Shown here piece after piece: positions 51,742 to 60,365 of a DNA stretch of 64,000 nt. Source of the stretch: Streptomyces sp. SKN60. GTDB taxonomy: Bacteria; Actinomycetota; Actinomycetes; Streptomycetales; Streptomycetaceae. The DNA lies in NCBI RefSeq assembly GCF_026236535.1, contig NZ_JAHTMW010000008.1:1-64000 (forward strand), given 5' to 3'. The notes below the pieces were generated by a model. That model was not told the origin of the DNA. It worked only from the letters and a program-made list of their open reading frames with translations, and did not search any database. Each line of letters opens with the position of its first letter. Position 1 is the stretch's first letter. The position numbers and the translations under genes were made by a program.

Positions 51742-51932
51742 GGTGATCCTTTCCTTCTGAGACGGCTGGAATCGAAACCGTCAACGACTGATTCGTCCCT
51801 CGAATGGGTGATCCCGTTCACGCTCGGCGAGAGCGGGACTGCGCCACGTGGTGGGGTCGGTAGCATCAAGCACCGGCCCGCCGGGCACGCCTTGCCCGGC
51901 CCTCCGCCGGTCGACGCCGCCGGAGGTGCCCC

Positions 51933-54077
51933 ATGAGCGCAGAGGCCGCCAACCCCGTGAGCGACGCCGAGGCCGCCGGCCCGGACGCTCCCGGGCGCAG
52001 ACGAGCCCGCCCCAGGATCGATCTGCGCCGCCTCGGTCGCGCCGCGCTGCTCGGCGCGACCGCCGGACCCGCCGCCCGCGACCGGCTGCCCGACGCCATC
52101 GGGCACGTCGCCGAGGCCCACCGCGCCCACCACCCGGACGCCGGCCTGGCCGTGCTGCGCCGCGCCTATGTGCTCGCCGAGTCCTCGCACCGGGGCCAGT
52201 TCCGCAAGAGCGGCGAGCCGTACATCACCCATCCGCTCGCGGTCACCCTGATCCTCGCCGAACTCGGCGCCGAGACCACCACGTTGACCGCGGCGCTGCT
52301 CCACGACACCGTCGAGGACACCGAGGTGACGCTTGACCAGGTGCGCCGCGAGTTCGGCGACGAGGTCGCCTATCTCGTCGACGGCGTCACCAAACTGGAG
52401 AAGGTCGACTACGGCGCCGCCGCCGAGCCCGAGACCTTCCGCAAGATGCTCGTCGCCACCGGCAACGACGTCCGCGTGATGTCGATCAAACTCGCCGACC
52501 GGCTGCACAACATGCGCACCCTCGGCGTGATGCGCCCCGAGAAACAGGCCCGCATCGCCAAGGTCACCCGCGACGTCCTCATCCCGCTCGCCGAACGCCT
52601 CGGCGTCCAGGCCCTCAAGACCGAGCTGGAGGACCTGGTCTTCGCCATCCTCCACCCCGAGGAGTACGAGACCACCCGCGCCCTCATCGCCGGCACCCCG
52701 GGCGCCGCCGACGCCCTCGCCGGCGTCGCCGAACAGGTCTCCGGCGTGCTGCGCGAGGCCGGCATCGGCGCCGAAGTCCTCGTCCGGCCACGGCACTTCG
52801 TCTCCGTCCACCGGGTCCGCCTCAAGCGCGGCGAGCTCCGCGGCAGCGACTTCGGCCGGCTCCTCGTCCTGGTCGCCGAGGACGCCGACTGCTATGCCGT
52901 CCTCGGCGAGCTGCACACCTGCTTCACCCCGGTGGTCTCCGAGTTCAAGGACTTCATCGCCGCCCCCAAGTTCAACCTCTACCAGTCGCTGCACACCGCC
53001 GTCGCCGCCCCCGACGGCGCCGTCGCCGAAGTCCTCATCCGCACCCACCAGATGCACAAGGTCGCCGAGGCCGGCGTGGTCGCCCTCGGCAACCCGTACA
53101 TCGGCCCGGAGACCGGCGAGCCGGTCGAGGACGGCGAGCGCGTCGACCCCACCCGCCCCGGCTGGCTCTCCCGGCTCCTCGACTGGCAGCAGTCCGCCCC
53201 CGACCCCGACACCTTCTGGACCTCGCTGCGCGCCGACCTCGCCCAGGACCACGAGATCACCGTCTTCCGCACCGACGGCGGCACCCTGGGCCTGCCCGCC
53301 GGCGCCACCTGCGTCGACGCCGCCTACGCCGAGCACGGCGAGGCCGCCCACAGCTGTCTGGGCGCCCGCGTCAACGGCCGGCTCGCCCCGCTGAGCACCG
53401 TCCTCCACGACGGCGACACCGTGCAGCTGCTGCTCGCCCAGGACTCCGCCTCCGGGCCCTCCCCGCAGTGGCTCGACCACGCCCGCACCCCCGCCGCCCG
53501 GATCGCCATCACCGGCTGGCTCCGGGCCCATCCCGAGGCAGCCAAGGTGCCCGCCGCCGCGCCCCGTGCGCCCGTCAGCGTCACCGCGGACCGGCGCACC
53601 GGCAGCCGGCTGCGCGCCGAACTGCCCGGCGGACCGGACGGCGCCGCACCCCCCGCCGTACGCCCCGCGGGCTGCTGCACCCCCGTACCGCCCGACGAGA
53701 TCACCGGCTTCGTGGTCCGCGGCGGCGCCGTCACCGTGCACCGCACCGGCTGCGCCTCCGCCGACTCGATGAAGCGGCTCGGCCGGGACCCCGTCACCGT
53801 GCACTGGGGCGACACCGCCGAATGCCGGGTCACTCTCGTCGCCGAGTCCTTCGGCCGCCCCCGGCTGCTCGCCGACCTCACCGAGGCCATCGCGGCCGAG
53901 GGCGTCGCCGTCGTCTCCGCCACCGTCGAACCGCCCACCGAGCAGCGGGTCCGCCACACCTACACCCTCCAGCTCCCCGACGCCGCCGGGCTGCCCGCCC
54001 TCATGCGGGCCATGCGCGACGTGCCCGGCGTCTACGACGTGAGCCGCGCCCGGCACCCCGCCACGCCCCAGCTGTGA
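51933..54077 (+). CDS. RelA/SpoT-homologue (RshA-like) (p)ppGpp hydrolase/synthetase
   Basis: 714 residues with the long-RSH layout. The HD hydrolase (about 75-235) is intact: SHRGQFRKSGEPYITHP, LLHDTVEDTE, KLADRLHNMRTLG. The synthetase (about 280-400) retains FKDFIAAPKFNLYQSLHT and EVLIRTHQMHKVAE, but motifs normally RIKSxYSI..K and YDLxAxR are degenerate (RPRHFVSVHRVRLK; SDFGRLLVLV) and AHW is ALG. TGS, zinc-finger (GCCTP...HRTGC) and ACT domains follow. So it is probably mainly a hydrolase; S. coelicolor RshA occupies this place. Function of the synthetase half must be tested. Confidence 0.85.
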   Translation: MSAEAANPVSDAEAAGPDAPGRRRARPRIDLRRLGRAALLGATAGPAARDRLPDAIGHVAEAHRAHHPDAGLAVLRRAYVLAESSHRGQFRKSGEPYITHPLAVTLILAELGAETTTLTAALLHDTVEDTEVTLDQVRREFGDEVAYLVDGVTKLEKVDYGAAAEPETFRKMLVATGNDVRVMSIKLADRLHNMRTLGVMRPEKQARIAKVTRDVLIPLAERLGVQALKTELEDLVFAILHPEEYETTRALIAGTPGAADALAGVAEQVSGVLREAGIGAEVLVRPRHFVSVHRVRLKRGELRGSDFGRLLVLVAEDADCYAVLGELHTCFTPVVSEFKDFIAAPKFNLYQSLHTAVAAPDGAVAEVLIRTHQMHKVAEAGVVALGNPYIGPETGEPVEDGERVDPTRPGWLSRLLDWQQSAPDPDTFWTSLRADLAQDHEITVFRTDGGTLGLPAGATCVDAAYAEHGEAAHSCLGARVNGRLAPLSTVLHDGDTVQLLLAQDSASGPSPQWLDHARTPAARIAITGWLRAHPEAAKVPAAAPRAPVSVTADRRTGSRLRAELPGGPDGAAPPAVRPAGCCTPVPPDEITGFVVRGGAVTVHRTGCASADSMKRLGRDPVTVHWGDTAECRVTLVAESFGRPRLLADLTEAIAAEGVAVVSATVEPPTEQRVRHTYTLQLPDAAGLPALMRAMRDVPGVYDVSRARHPATPQL

Positions 54078-54183
54078 GCGCCCAGCTCTGAGCGCCGCCG
54101 CCGGTCCGCCGGGCGTGACACCTTCGGGTGGCGCCCGCGCGAGTCGCCCCGGGGCGACGCCCGGGCCCTGGTAGCGGTAGCGC

Positions 54184-55764
54184 ATGCTCCCCTCCCGTGC
54201 CGTCCCCGCCCCGCAGCCGCCCTCACGCGCGCGTGCGCCACGACCGGTCCCCCCACCGACCCCACGACCGGCGTCCCGGCCGGCGCCACGCGCGCGTGCC
54301 CGTGCGCTGCGCTCCGCCGTGCTCGTCGCCCTCTCCGCGGGCCTGGTCGCCGCGGCGCTGCCCGCCCCCGCGCCCCTCGGCATCGGCGACCCGCTCTTCC
54401 CGCAGCTCGGCAATCCCGGCTACGACGTCCTCTCGTATGACATCGCGCTCACCTACCCGGGCAAGAACACGGCACCGCTCTCCGGCACCACCACCATCGA
54501 GGCGCTGGCCACCGACGAGCTGGAGCGGATCAACCTCGACTTCACCCACGGCACCGTCTCCGCCGTCACCGTGGCCGGCGAGCCCGCCGAGTTCGCGAGC
54601 AGCGGCGAGGACCTGGTGATCACCCCGGCCCGCCCGGTCGAGGCCGGCGAGGCCGTCGAGATCGCCGTCACCCACACCAGCGACCCCCGGGGCCCGGCCG
54701 ACTCCGGCGGCTGGGTCCGCACCGGCGACGGCCTCGCCATGGCCAACCAGGCCGACGCCGCCCACCGGGTCTTCCCGTCCAACGACCACCCCTCCGACAA
54801 GGCGTACTTCACCTTCCGGATCACCGTCCCCGACCGCTTCACCGCCGTCGCCAACGGCCTGCCCCAGAGCCGGGAGCAGCACGACGACAGCACCACCTGG
54901 ACCTACCGCACCGTCCACCCCATGGCCACCGAACTCGCCCAGGTCTCCATCGGCGAGTCCGCCGTCGTGCACCGCAGCGGCCCGCACGGCCTGTCCGTCC
55001 GCGACGTGGTCCCCGCCGCCGACAAGGAGCGCCTGGAACCCTGGCTGGCGCGCACCCCCGGACACCTGGAGTGGCTGGAGCAGCGGGTCGGCCCGTACCC
55101 CTTCGAGAACTACGGGGTGCTGATCGCCGACGCCGACACCGGCTTCGAGCTGGAGACCCAGACCCTCTCGCTCTTCGAGCGCCGGCTCTTCACCGAGCCC
55201 GGCTTCCCCGAGTGGTACGTCGAGTCCGTCATGGTCCACGAACTCGCCCACCAGTGGTTCGGCGACAGCGTCTCCCCGCGCGCGTGGTCCGACCTGTGGC
55301 TCAACGAGGGGCACGCCACCTGGTACGAGGCGCTGTACGCGGAGGAGAACGGCGGGCCCACCCTGGAGCGGCGCATGAAGGCCGCCTACGCCGCCTCCGA
55401 CCGGTGGCGCGCCGACGGCGGCCCGCCCGCCGCGCCGAAGCCGCCCGCCCCCGGCGAGAAGATCAGCCTCTTCCGGCCCGTCGTCTACGACGGCGCCGCC
55501 CTGGCCCTCTACGCGCTGCGCGAGGAGATCGGCACCGAGGCCTTCGGCCTCCTGGAACGCCGCTGGGTGGCCCAGCACAAGGACGGCACCGCCACCACCG
55601 CCGACTTCACCGCGCTGGCCGGCGAGATCGCCGGGCGCGACCTGAGCGCCTTCCTGCACGCCTGGCTGTACGGGGCGAAGACCCCGCCCATGCCCGGGCA
55701 CCCCGACTGGAAGGCGCGCCAGCCGGTCTCGAAGCGGCCGCCGAAGGCCGCGAAACCGGGGTGA
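54184..55764 (+). CDS. Secreted M1-family metallopeptidase
   Basis: 526 residues. A long Arg/Pro-rich n-region (1-43) precedes a signal helix (LRSAVLVALSAGLVAAALPAPAP). Zinc site HELAHQW (H352, E353, H356) with the third ligand E375 (NEGHATW). The exopeptidase GAMEN motif reads GFELETQTL, as in many bacterial secreted M1 peptidases. A C-terminal helical domain is short, so it is smaller than classical 850-residue aminopeptidase N. Likely digests extracellular peptides. Next to the RSH gene without shared promoter marks. Confidence 0.87.
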   Translation: MLPSRAVPAPQPPSRARAPRPVPPPTPRPASRPAPRARARALRSAVLVALSAGLVAAALPAPAPLGIGDPLFPQLGNPGYDVLSYDIALTYPGKNTAPLSGTTTIEALATDELERINLDFTHGTVSAVTVAGEPAEFASSGEDLVITPARPVEAGEAVEIAVTHTSDPRGPADSGGWVRTGDGLAMANQADAAHRVFPSNDHPSDKAYFTFRITVPDRFTAVANGLPQSREQHDDSTTWTYRTVHPMATELAQVSIGESAVVHRSGPHGLSVRDVVPAADKERLEPWLARTPGHLEWLEQRVGPYPFENYGVLIADADTGFELETQTLSLFERRLFTEPGFPEWYVESVMVHELAHQWFGDSVSPRAWSDLWLNEGHATWYEALYAEENGGPTLERRMKAAYAASDRWRADGGPPAAPKPPAPGEKISLFRPVVYDGAALALYALREEIGTEAFGLLERRWVAQHKDGTATTADFTALAGEIAGRDLSAFLHAWLYGAKTPPMPGHPDWKARQPVSKRPPKAAKPG

Positions 55765-55886
55765 CGGGCCCCCTCCGGCCGTGTCACCATCGTCGGGTCG
55801 GCGACGCGGCCGGACGGGCGGGAATTCTTCCGCCGGGTCACGCGTTGTGACCGGCACAACGGATTTCTCTTCGACGTAAGGATCAA

Positions 55887-57380
55887 ATGACCTCCTCTTC
55901 ATCCCCTTCCCAGGACAAGCAGAGCTTCGCGGACACCCGCCGCACCGAGAGCCTTCGGGCCGATGCCCTGATGGAAGAGGACGTCGCCTGGAGCCACGAG
56001 ATCGACGGAGAGCGGGACGGCGAGCAGTTCGACCGCTCCGAGCGCGCGGCCCTGCGCCGTGTCGTGGGCCTCTCCACCGAGCTCGAGGACGTCACCGAGG
56101 TCGAGTACCGGCAGCTGCGCCTGGAGCGCGTCGTGCTGGTCGGCGTATGGACCTCGGGGACGGTGCAGGACGCGGAGAACTCGCTCGCCGAGCTCGCGGC
56201 CCTCGCCGAGACGGCGGGCGCCCTCGTGCTCGACGGCGTCATCCAGCGCCGCGACAAGCCGGACCCGGCCACGTTCATCGGCTCGGGCAAGGCCCAGGAG
56301 CTGCGGGACATCGTCCTCGAGACCGGCGCCGACACCGTCGTCTGCGACGGCGAGCTCAGCCCCGGCCAGCTCATCGCCCTCGAGGACGTCGTCAAGGTGA
56401 AGGTGGTCGACCGGACCGCCCTCATCCTCGACATCTTCGCCCAGCACGCCAAGTCGCGAGAGGGCAAGGCCCAGGTCGCCCTCGCGCAGATGCAGTACAT
56501 GCTGCCGCGACTGCGCGGCTGGGGTCAGTCGCTGTCCCGTCAGATGGGCGGCGGCGGCGGTGGCGGCATGGCCACCCGTGGTCCCGGTGAGACCAAGATC
56601 GAGACGGACCGGCGACGGATCCGCGAGAAGATGGCGAAGATGCGCCGGGAGATCGCGGAGATGAAGACCGGCCGCGACATCAAGCGCCAGGAGCGCCGGC
56701 GCCACAAGGTGCCCTCGGTCGCCATCGCCGGTTACACCAACGCCGGCAAGTCGTCCCTGCTCAACCGCCTCACGGGCGCGGGCGTGCTGGTGGAGAACGC
56801 GCTGTTCGCCACCCTCGACCCGACCGTGCGCCGGGCCGAGACGCCGACCGGCCGGGTCTACACCCTGGCCGACACCGTCGGCTTCGTCCGGCACCTGCCC
56901 CACCACCTGGTCGAGGCCTTCCGTTCCACCATGGAGGAGGTCGCCGACTCCGACCTCATCGTGCACGTGGTGGACGGCTCGCACCCGGCCCCCGAGGAGC
57001 AGCTCGCCGCCGTGCGCGAGGTGTTCCGCGAGGTCGGCGCGGTCGACGTGCCGGAGATCGTGGTGATCAACAAGGCGGACGCGGCGGACCCGCTGGTGCT
57101 CCAGCGGCTCCTCCGGATCGAGAAGCACTCGATGGCCGTCTCCGCCCGCACGGGCGAAGGCATCGCCGAGCTGCTCGCGCTGATCGACGCCGAGCTGCCG
57201 CGCCCGCAGATCGAGATCGAGGCCCTCGTGCCGTACACGCAGGGCGGGCTGGTCTCGCGCGTGCACAGCGAGGGCGAGGTGATCTCCGAGGAGCACACCG
57301 CGGAGGGCACCCTGATCAAGGCCCGGGTGCACGAGGAACTGGCGGCGCACCTCGCGTCGTACGTCCCCGCCGCGCACTGA
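55887..57380 (+). CDS. hflX: HflX ribosome-associated GTPase
   Basis: 497 residues. N-terminal HflX domain (DTVVCDGELSPGQLIALED; TALILDIFAQHAKSREGKAQVALAQMQYMLPRLRGWG), the Gly-rich linker GGGGGGGMATRGPGETKIETDRR, then the GTPase: G1 GYTNAGKS (282-289), G3 DTVGF, G4 NKAD. A 60-residue acidic N-terminal tail is typical of actinobacteria. HflX splits stalled or hibernating ribosomes. AAGGA sits 6 nt before ATG 55887. A large terminator follows. Confidence 0.95.
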   Translation: MTSSSSPSQDKQSFADTRRTESLRADALMEEDVAWSHEIDGERDGEQFDRSERAALRRVVGLSTELEDVTEVEYRQLRLERVVLVGVWTSGTVQDAENSLAELAALAETAGALVLDGVIQRRDKPDPATFIGSGKAQELRDIVLETGADTVVCDGELSPGQLIALEDVVKVKVVDRTALILDIFAQHAKSREGKAQVALAQMQYMLPRLRGWGQSLSRQMGGGGGGGMATRGPGETKIETDRRRIREKMAKMRREIAEMKTGRDIKRQERRRHKVPSVAIAGYTNAGKSSLLNRLTGAGVLVENALFATLDPTVRRAETPTGRVYTLADTVGFVRHLPHHLVEAFRSTMEEVADSDLIVHVVDGSHPAPEEQLAAVREVFREVGAVDVPEIVVINKADAADPLVLQRLLRIEKHSMAVSARTGEGIAELLALIDAELPRPQIEIEALVPYTQGGLVSRVHSEGEVISEEHTAEGTLIKARVHEELAAHLASYVPAAH

Positions 57381-57402
57381 GCCGACAGGCGACGAGCACG
57401 AC

Positions 57403-57446
57403 AAAGGCGCCGGCCGCCTCCCGCGAGGGAGACGGCCGGCGCCTTT
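57403..57446. terminator. Strong hairpin terminator after hflX
   Basis: AAAGGCGCCGGCCG (57403-57416) pairs perfectly with CGGCCGGCGCCTTT (57433-57446); CTCCC/GGGAG closes a 4-nt GCGA loop after one mismatch. TTTCTGT follows. It serves hflX and the convergent protease. Confidence 0.9.
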
Positions 57447-57489
57447 CTGTCTGTGCCGAGGCCTGGTGAGAGGCCTGTTACGAGGGGGG

Positions 57490-58665
57490 TCAGCGGAACT
57501 TCTTGCTGATCATCTCGTGGGCCGCCTTGGCGCCCCTGCCCAGCTGCGGTCCGGCCAGCCAGCCGTTGCTCCCGGCCGGGCCGATCGAGGTGTTCGACAC
57601 CAGCGCCGTGGTGCCGTTGGGCAGCACCCGGAACCAGCCGCCGCCCGACGAACCGGCGGTCATCGTGCAGCCGATCCGGTACATCACCGGAGTGGCCGGC
57701 GCCGTGCTCAGGCGCGTGGCCCGGTCCAGGCACTTGTGCATGATCACGCCGTTGTACGGCGCCGCTCCCGGGTAGCCCCAGGCGCCGATCGTGCCGGCCT
57801 GCGCGGGCTGCGGGGCCGAGAAGTCGATCGGCAGGGCCGCGCCGACGGTCTCCTCCAGGGACTTGCGGCCGTTCTGCGGCTGCACGTGCAGCACCGCGTA
57901 GTCGTACGGCCAGGCCTGGTTGGTGCCGCCGCGCTGGATCCACTCGCCGGAGGTCACGGCCCAGTCGGCCCAGTACTGGCCGTAGGGGTAGATCTCGTAC
58001 CCCTGCGCGTTGCGCAGCGAGGCCGGGGACTTGCCCTTGTCGTTGAAGGCCGGCGCGAACATGATGTTGCGGTACCAGCCGCCGCGCTGGCCCGCGTGCA
58101 CACAGTGCCCGGCGGTCCACACGAGGTTGGACTTGCCGGGGTGGCGCGGGTCCTTCACGATCGTGCCCGAGCAGGCCATGGAGCCCTCGGGCGCGTCGAA
58201 GAAGATCTTGCCGACGGGCGCCGCGTAGCGGTGGTACGGGGTCTTCTCGCGCTGCGCCGTCACCGGCCGCGGCGTCGGGTCGCTGCCCCCGGCGGTCGCC
58301 TGGGTCTCGACCGTCTGGTCCGGGCTCTTCGCGGACTGCATCCGCTCGCCGTCCCAGAGACCGTCGATCACCGGGTTGACGAAGTCCTCGGCCTCACGGA
58401 GCCAGGTGTCCTTGTTCCAGTTCTTCCACTCGCCGTCCTTCCACTTGTCCAGGTCGACGCCGTGCTTCTTCAGCTTGTCGGCGAGGTCCTTCGGAAGGCC
58501 GGAACCGGCACCGGAGCCGCCCTCGGACGGGCTCGCGGTCGCCGTCTGATCGGCGGGCTTGTCGGCCGCCGGAGTCTCCGTCGGGCCGCAGGCCGTGGCG
58601 GTCAGCGCCAGCGCGAGCGCGGCCGCGACGCCGCCGGCGGCGGGCAGGAGTCGTATCGAACGCAT
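57490..58665 (-). CDS. Lipoprotein trypsin-like serine protease, copy 2
   Basis: 391 residues with a lipoprotein signal peptide ending TATACGP (Cys near 26). About 130 residues of linker with a conserved DKWKDGEWKNWN motif follow. The peptidase domain has SGTIV, TAGHC (catalytic His), YDYAVLHV (Asp) and TMTAGSSGGGWF (Ser), the chymotrypsin triad in V8-like spacing. Same length and layout as the gene upstream on the same strand. Acts on the cell surface; substrate unknown. ATG 58665 chosen by the signal peptide. Confidence 0.82.
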   Translation of the reverse strand: MRSIRLLPAAGGVAAALALALTATACGPTETPAADKPADQTATASPSEGGSGAGSGLPKDLADKLKKHGVDLDKWKDGEWKNWNKDTWLREAEDFVNPVIDGLWDGERMQSAKSPDQTVETQATAGGSDPTPRPVTAQREKTPYHRYAAPVGKIFFDAPEGSMACSGTIVKDPRHPGKSNLVWTAGHCVHAGQRGGWYRNIMFAPAFNDKGKSPASLRNAQGYEIYPYGQYWADWAVTSGEWIQRGGTNQAWPYDYAVLHVQPQNGRKSLEETVGAALPIDFSAPQPAQAGTIGAWGYPGAAPYNGVIMHKCLDRATRLSTAPATPVMYRIGCTMTAGSSGGGWFRVLPNGTTALVSNTSIGPAGSNGWLAGPQLGRGAKAAHEMISKKFR

Positions 58666-58833
58666 GAAGTGGTGTCCCCCTGGGATGTCCGGCGCGCCCG
58701 GCCGGGAGGGCGCGGCGGATCGCCGCTGCCGCCCTGTCGCCATGGACGCGTCACATTGCGGTGCACAGTATGCCCGCGGAATGCCCTTGGAGCCGGGCGG
58801 GACCGGGGGCCCCGCCCGACTTCGTACAAGGTC

Positions 58834-60009
58834 TTACTGGTTCGCGTACTTCTTGCTCACACCGTCGTACAGCGCCTTCGCCTCGGCGCCGAGCCGCGGA
58901 CCGGCCAGCCAGCCCGCCGTCACCGGACCGATCGAGGTGTTCGACACCAGCGCCGGCTTGCCGTCCTGGCCGGCGGCCACCCAGCCGCCGCCGGACGAAC
59001 CGCCCGTCATGGTGCAGCCGATGCGGTACATCGTCGGCTGCTCGGCCTTGATGGACAGCCGGCCCGGCTTGTCCGCGCACTGGAACATCTTCTGCCCGTC
59101 GAAGGGCTTGCCCGCCGGGTAGCCGGTCGCCGTCATGCCGGCGATCTTCGGCACCGCCGGCGCGTTGAACTCCACCGGGAGCGCCGAACCGACCGTCTCC
59201 TCAAGAGACTTGCCGTTCCCGCCCTTCTCCGGCGTCACGTGCAGCACCGCGAAGTCGTACGGCGCGCCCTTGCCGCCGGTCTGCCCGCCCTCGTCGATCC
59301 ACTGCTGCGAGGTCTGCGCCCAGTCGCTCCACCACACGCCGTAGGGAGCGATCTGCTCGCGGGTGGCGTTCTCGAGGGCGGAGGTCGGCTTGCCGTCGTT
59401 GTTGTACGAGGGGACGAAGGCGATGTTGCGGTACCAGCCGCCCTTCTGGCCGGCGTGCACACAGTGCCCGGCCGTCCAGACCATGTTGGACTTGCCCGGG
59501 TGCGCCGGGTCCTGCACGACCGTCGCCGAGCAGACCATCGAACCCTCGGGCCCGTCGAAGAACACCTTGCCGGAAGCAGGGGAGTTCTCGTGGTACGGCG
59601 CCTGCACGGCCTTCGCCGGCACCTTGGCCGGCGTCGGGTCGGTCACGCCCTTGTCACCCGAGATGTCCTCCTCCTCGACGGGCTTGTCGGGGCGCTCGGC
59701 GTCCCGCATCCGGTCCGGGTCCCAGAGGTCCTCGATGATCGGGTTGACGAAGTCCTTCGCCTCGCGCAGCCACTTGTCGCGGTCCCAGTTCTTCCACTCG
59801 CCGCCGCGCCACTTGTCGACGTCGATCCCGTGCTCCTTCAGACGGTCCTTCAGGTCGTCCGGAAACGTGATCTTGCCGTCGGCGGAAGGCGTCACGGCGG
59901 TGGGCTTGTCACCCCCCGCGTTGTCCTCGGTCGGACCGCAGGCAGTCGCCGTCAGCGTCAGCGCCGCGACGGCGGACGCTGCGGCCAGCAGCGGACGAAT
60001 CGATCGCAT
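58834..60009 (-). CDS. Lipoprotein trypsin-like serine protease, copy 1
   Basis: 391 residues, paralogue of the neighbour. Signal peptide ALTLTATACGP, a DLKDRLKEHGIDVDKWRGGEWKNWDRDKWLREA helical segment, then the protease: SATVV, TAGHC, YDFAVLHV, TMTGGSSGGGWV. Identity is high around the catalytic motifs and in WYRNI. The 168-nt gap to copy 2 lacks an obvious terminator. AGGGGG lies before the ATG. Both share the conserved W..GEWKNW spacer, which may bind cell-wall or a partner. Confidence 0.82.
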   Translation of the reverse strand: MRSIRPLLAAASAVAALTLTATACGPTEDNAGGDKPTAVTPSADGKITFPDDLKDRLKEHGIDVDKWRGGEWKNWDRDKWLREAKDFVNPIIEDLWDPDRMRDAERPDKPVEEEDISGDKGVTDPTPAKVPAKAVQAPYHENSPASGKVFFDGPEGSMVCSATVVQDPAHPGKSNMVWTAGHCVHAGQKGGWYRNIAFVPSYNNDGKPTSALENATREQIAPYGVWWSDWAQTSQQWIDEGGQTGGKGAPYDFAVLHVTPEKGGNGKSLEETVGSALPVEFNAPAVPKIAGMTATGYPAGKPFDGQKMFQCADKPGRLSIKAEQPTMYRIGCTMTGGSSGGGWVAAGQDGKPALVSNTSIGPVTAGWLAGPRLGAEAKALYDGVSKKYANQ

Positions 60010-60365
60010 CTCGTGATCCCCCTGGGACTACGTCAACTTGTGCATCAGTTACTTGTGCATCAGTGAACAGCTGCGGCACGGACGGGAACGTGCTGGAACG
60101 CACAGCCGTGCCGCGTGAAGCCCCCACTATGCCGGTGCCGGAGGGGACGGTACGACGCAGGTCCGCGGTTCCGCCCCCGGCACGGCCGTTGTCGTGCCGT
60201 GATCCGGGACACGCCAAGGAACTTGGCTCCGGCCCGTGATCCCCGGCAGACACCGTCGTTGGTACGTACGGGGGACGCACCGGCAGCCTTCAGGACGCCC
60301 TCCCCGGGCCGCCCTGCAACGTACCGATGTGCAACGCAACCGTTACAGCGGGAGGACACCGAGCC
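60010..60365. other. Protease-aminotransferase divergent intergenic region
   Basis: 356 nt without a convincing gene. Contents: the 15-nt tandem repeat (60036-60064), an inverted repeat GGCACG (60179-60184) / CGTGCC (60193-60198), and GCAACG twice near 60317 and 60332. I looked for a DmdR/IdeR iron box (TTAGGTTAGGCTAACCTAA-like) on both strands and saw none. GGAGG at 60351-60355 is the ribosome site of the next gene. Confidence 0.5.
60036..60064 (-). repeat. 15-nt direct repeat in the protease promoter region
   Basis: ACTTGTGCATCAGT occurs at 60036-60049 and 60051-60064, repeat period 15. It is AT-richer than its surroundings and lies 27-55 nt upstream of the protease start, so it may bind a regulator. 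Confidence 0.6.

Noticed and set aside
60010-60365. DmdR/IdeR iron box
   Set aside because: No TTAGGTTAGGCT-like 19-mer on either strand.
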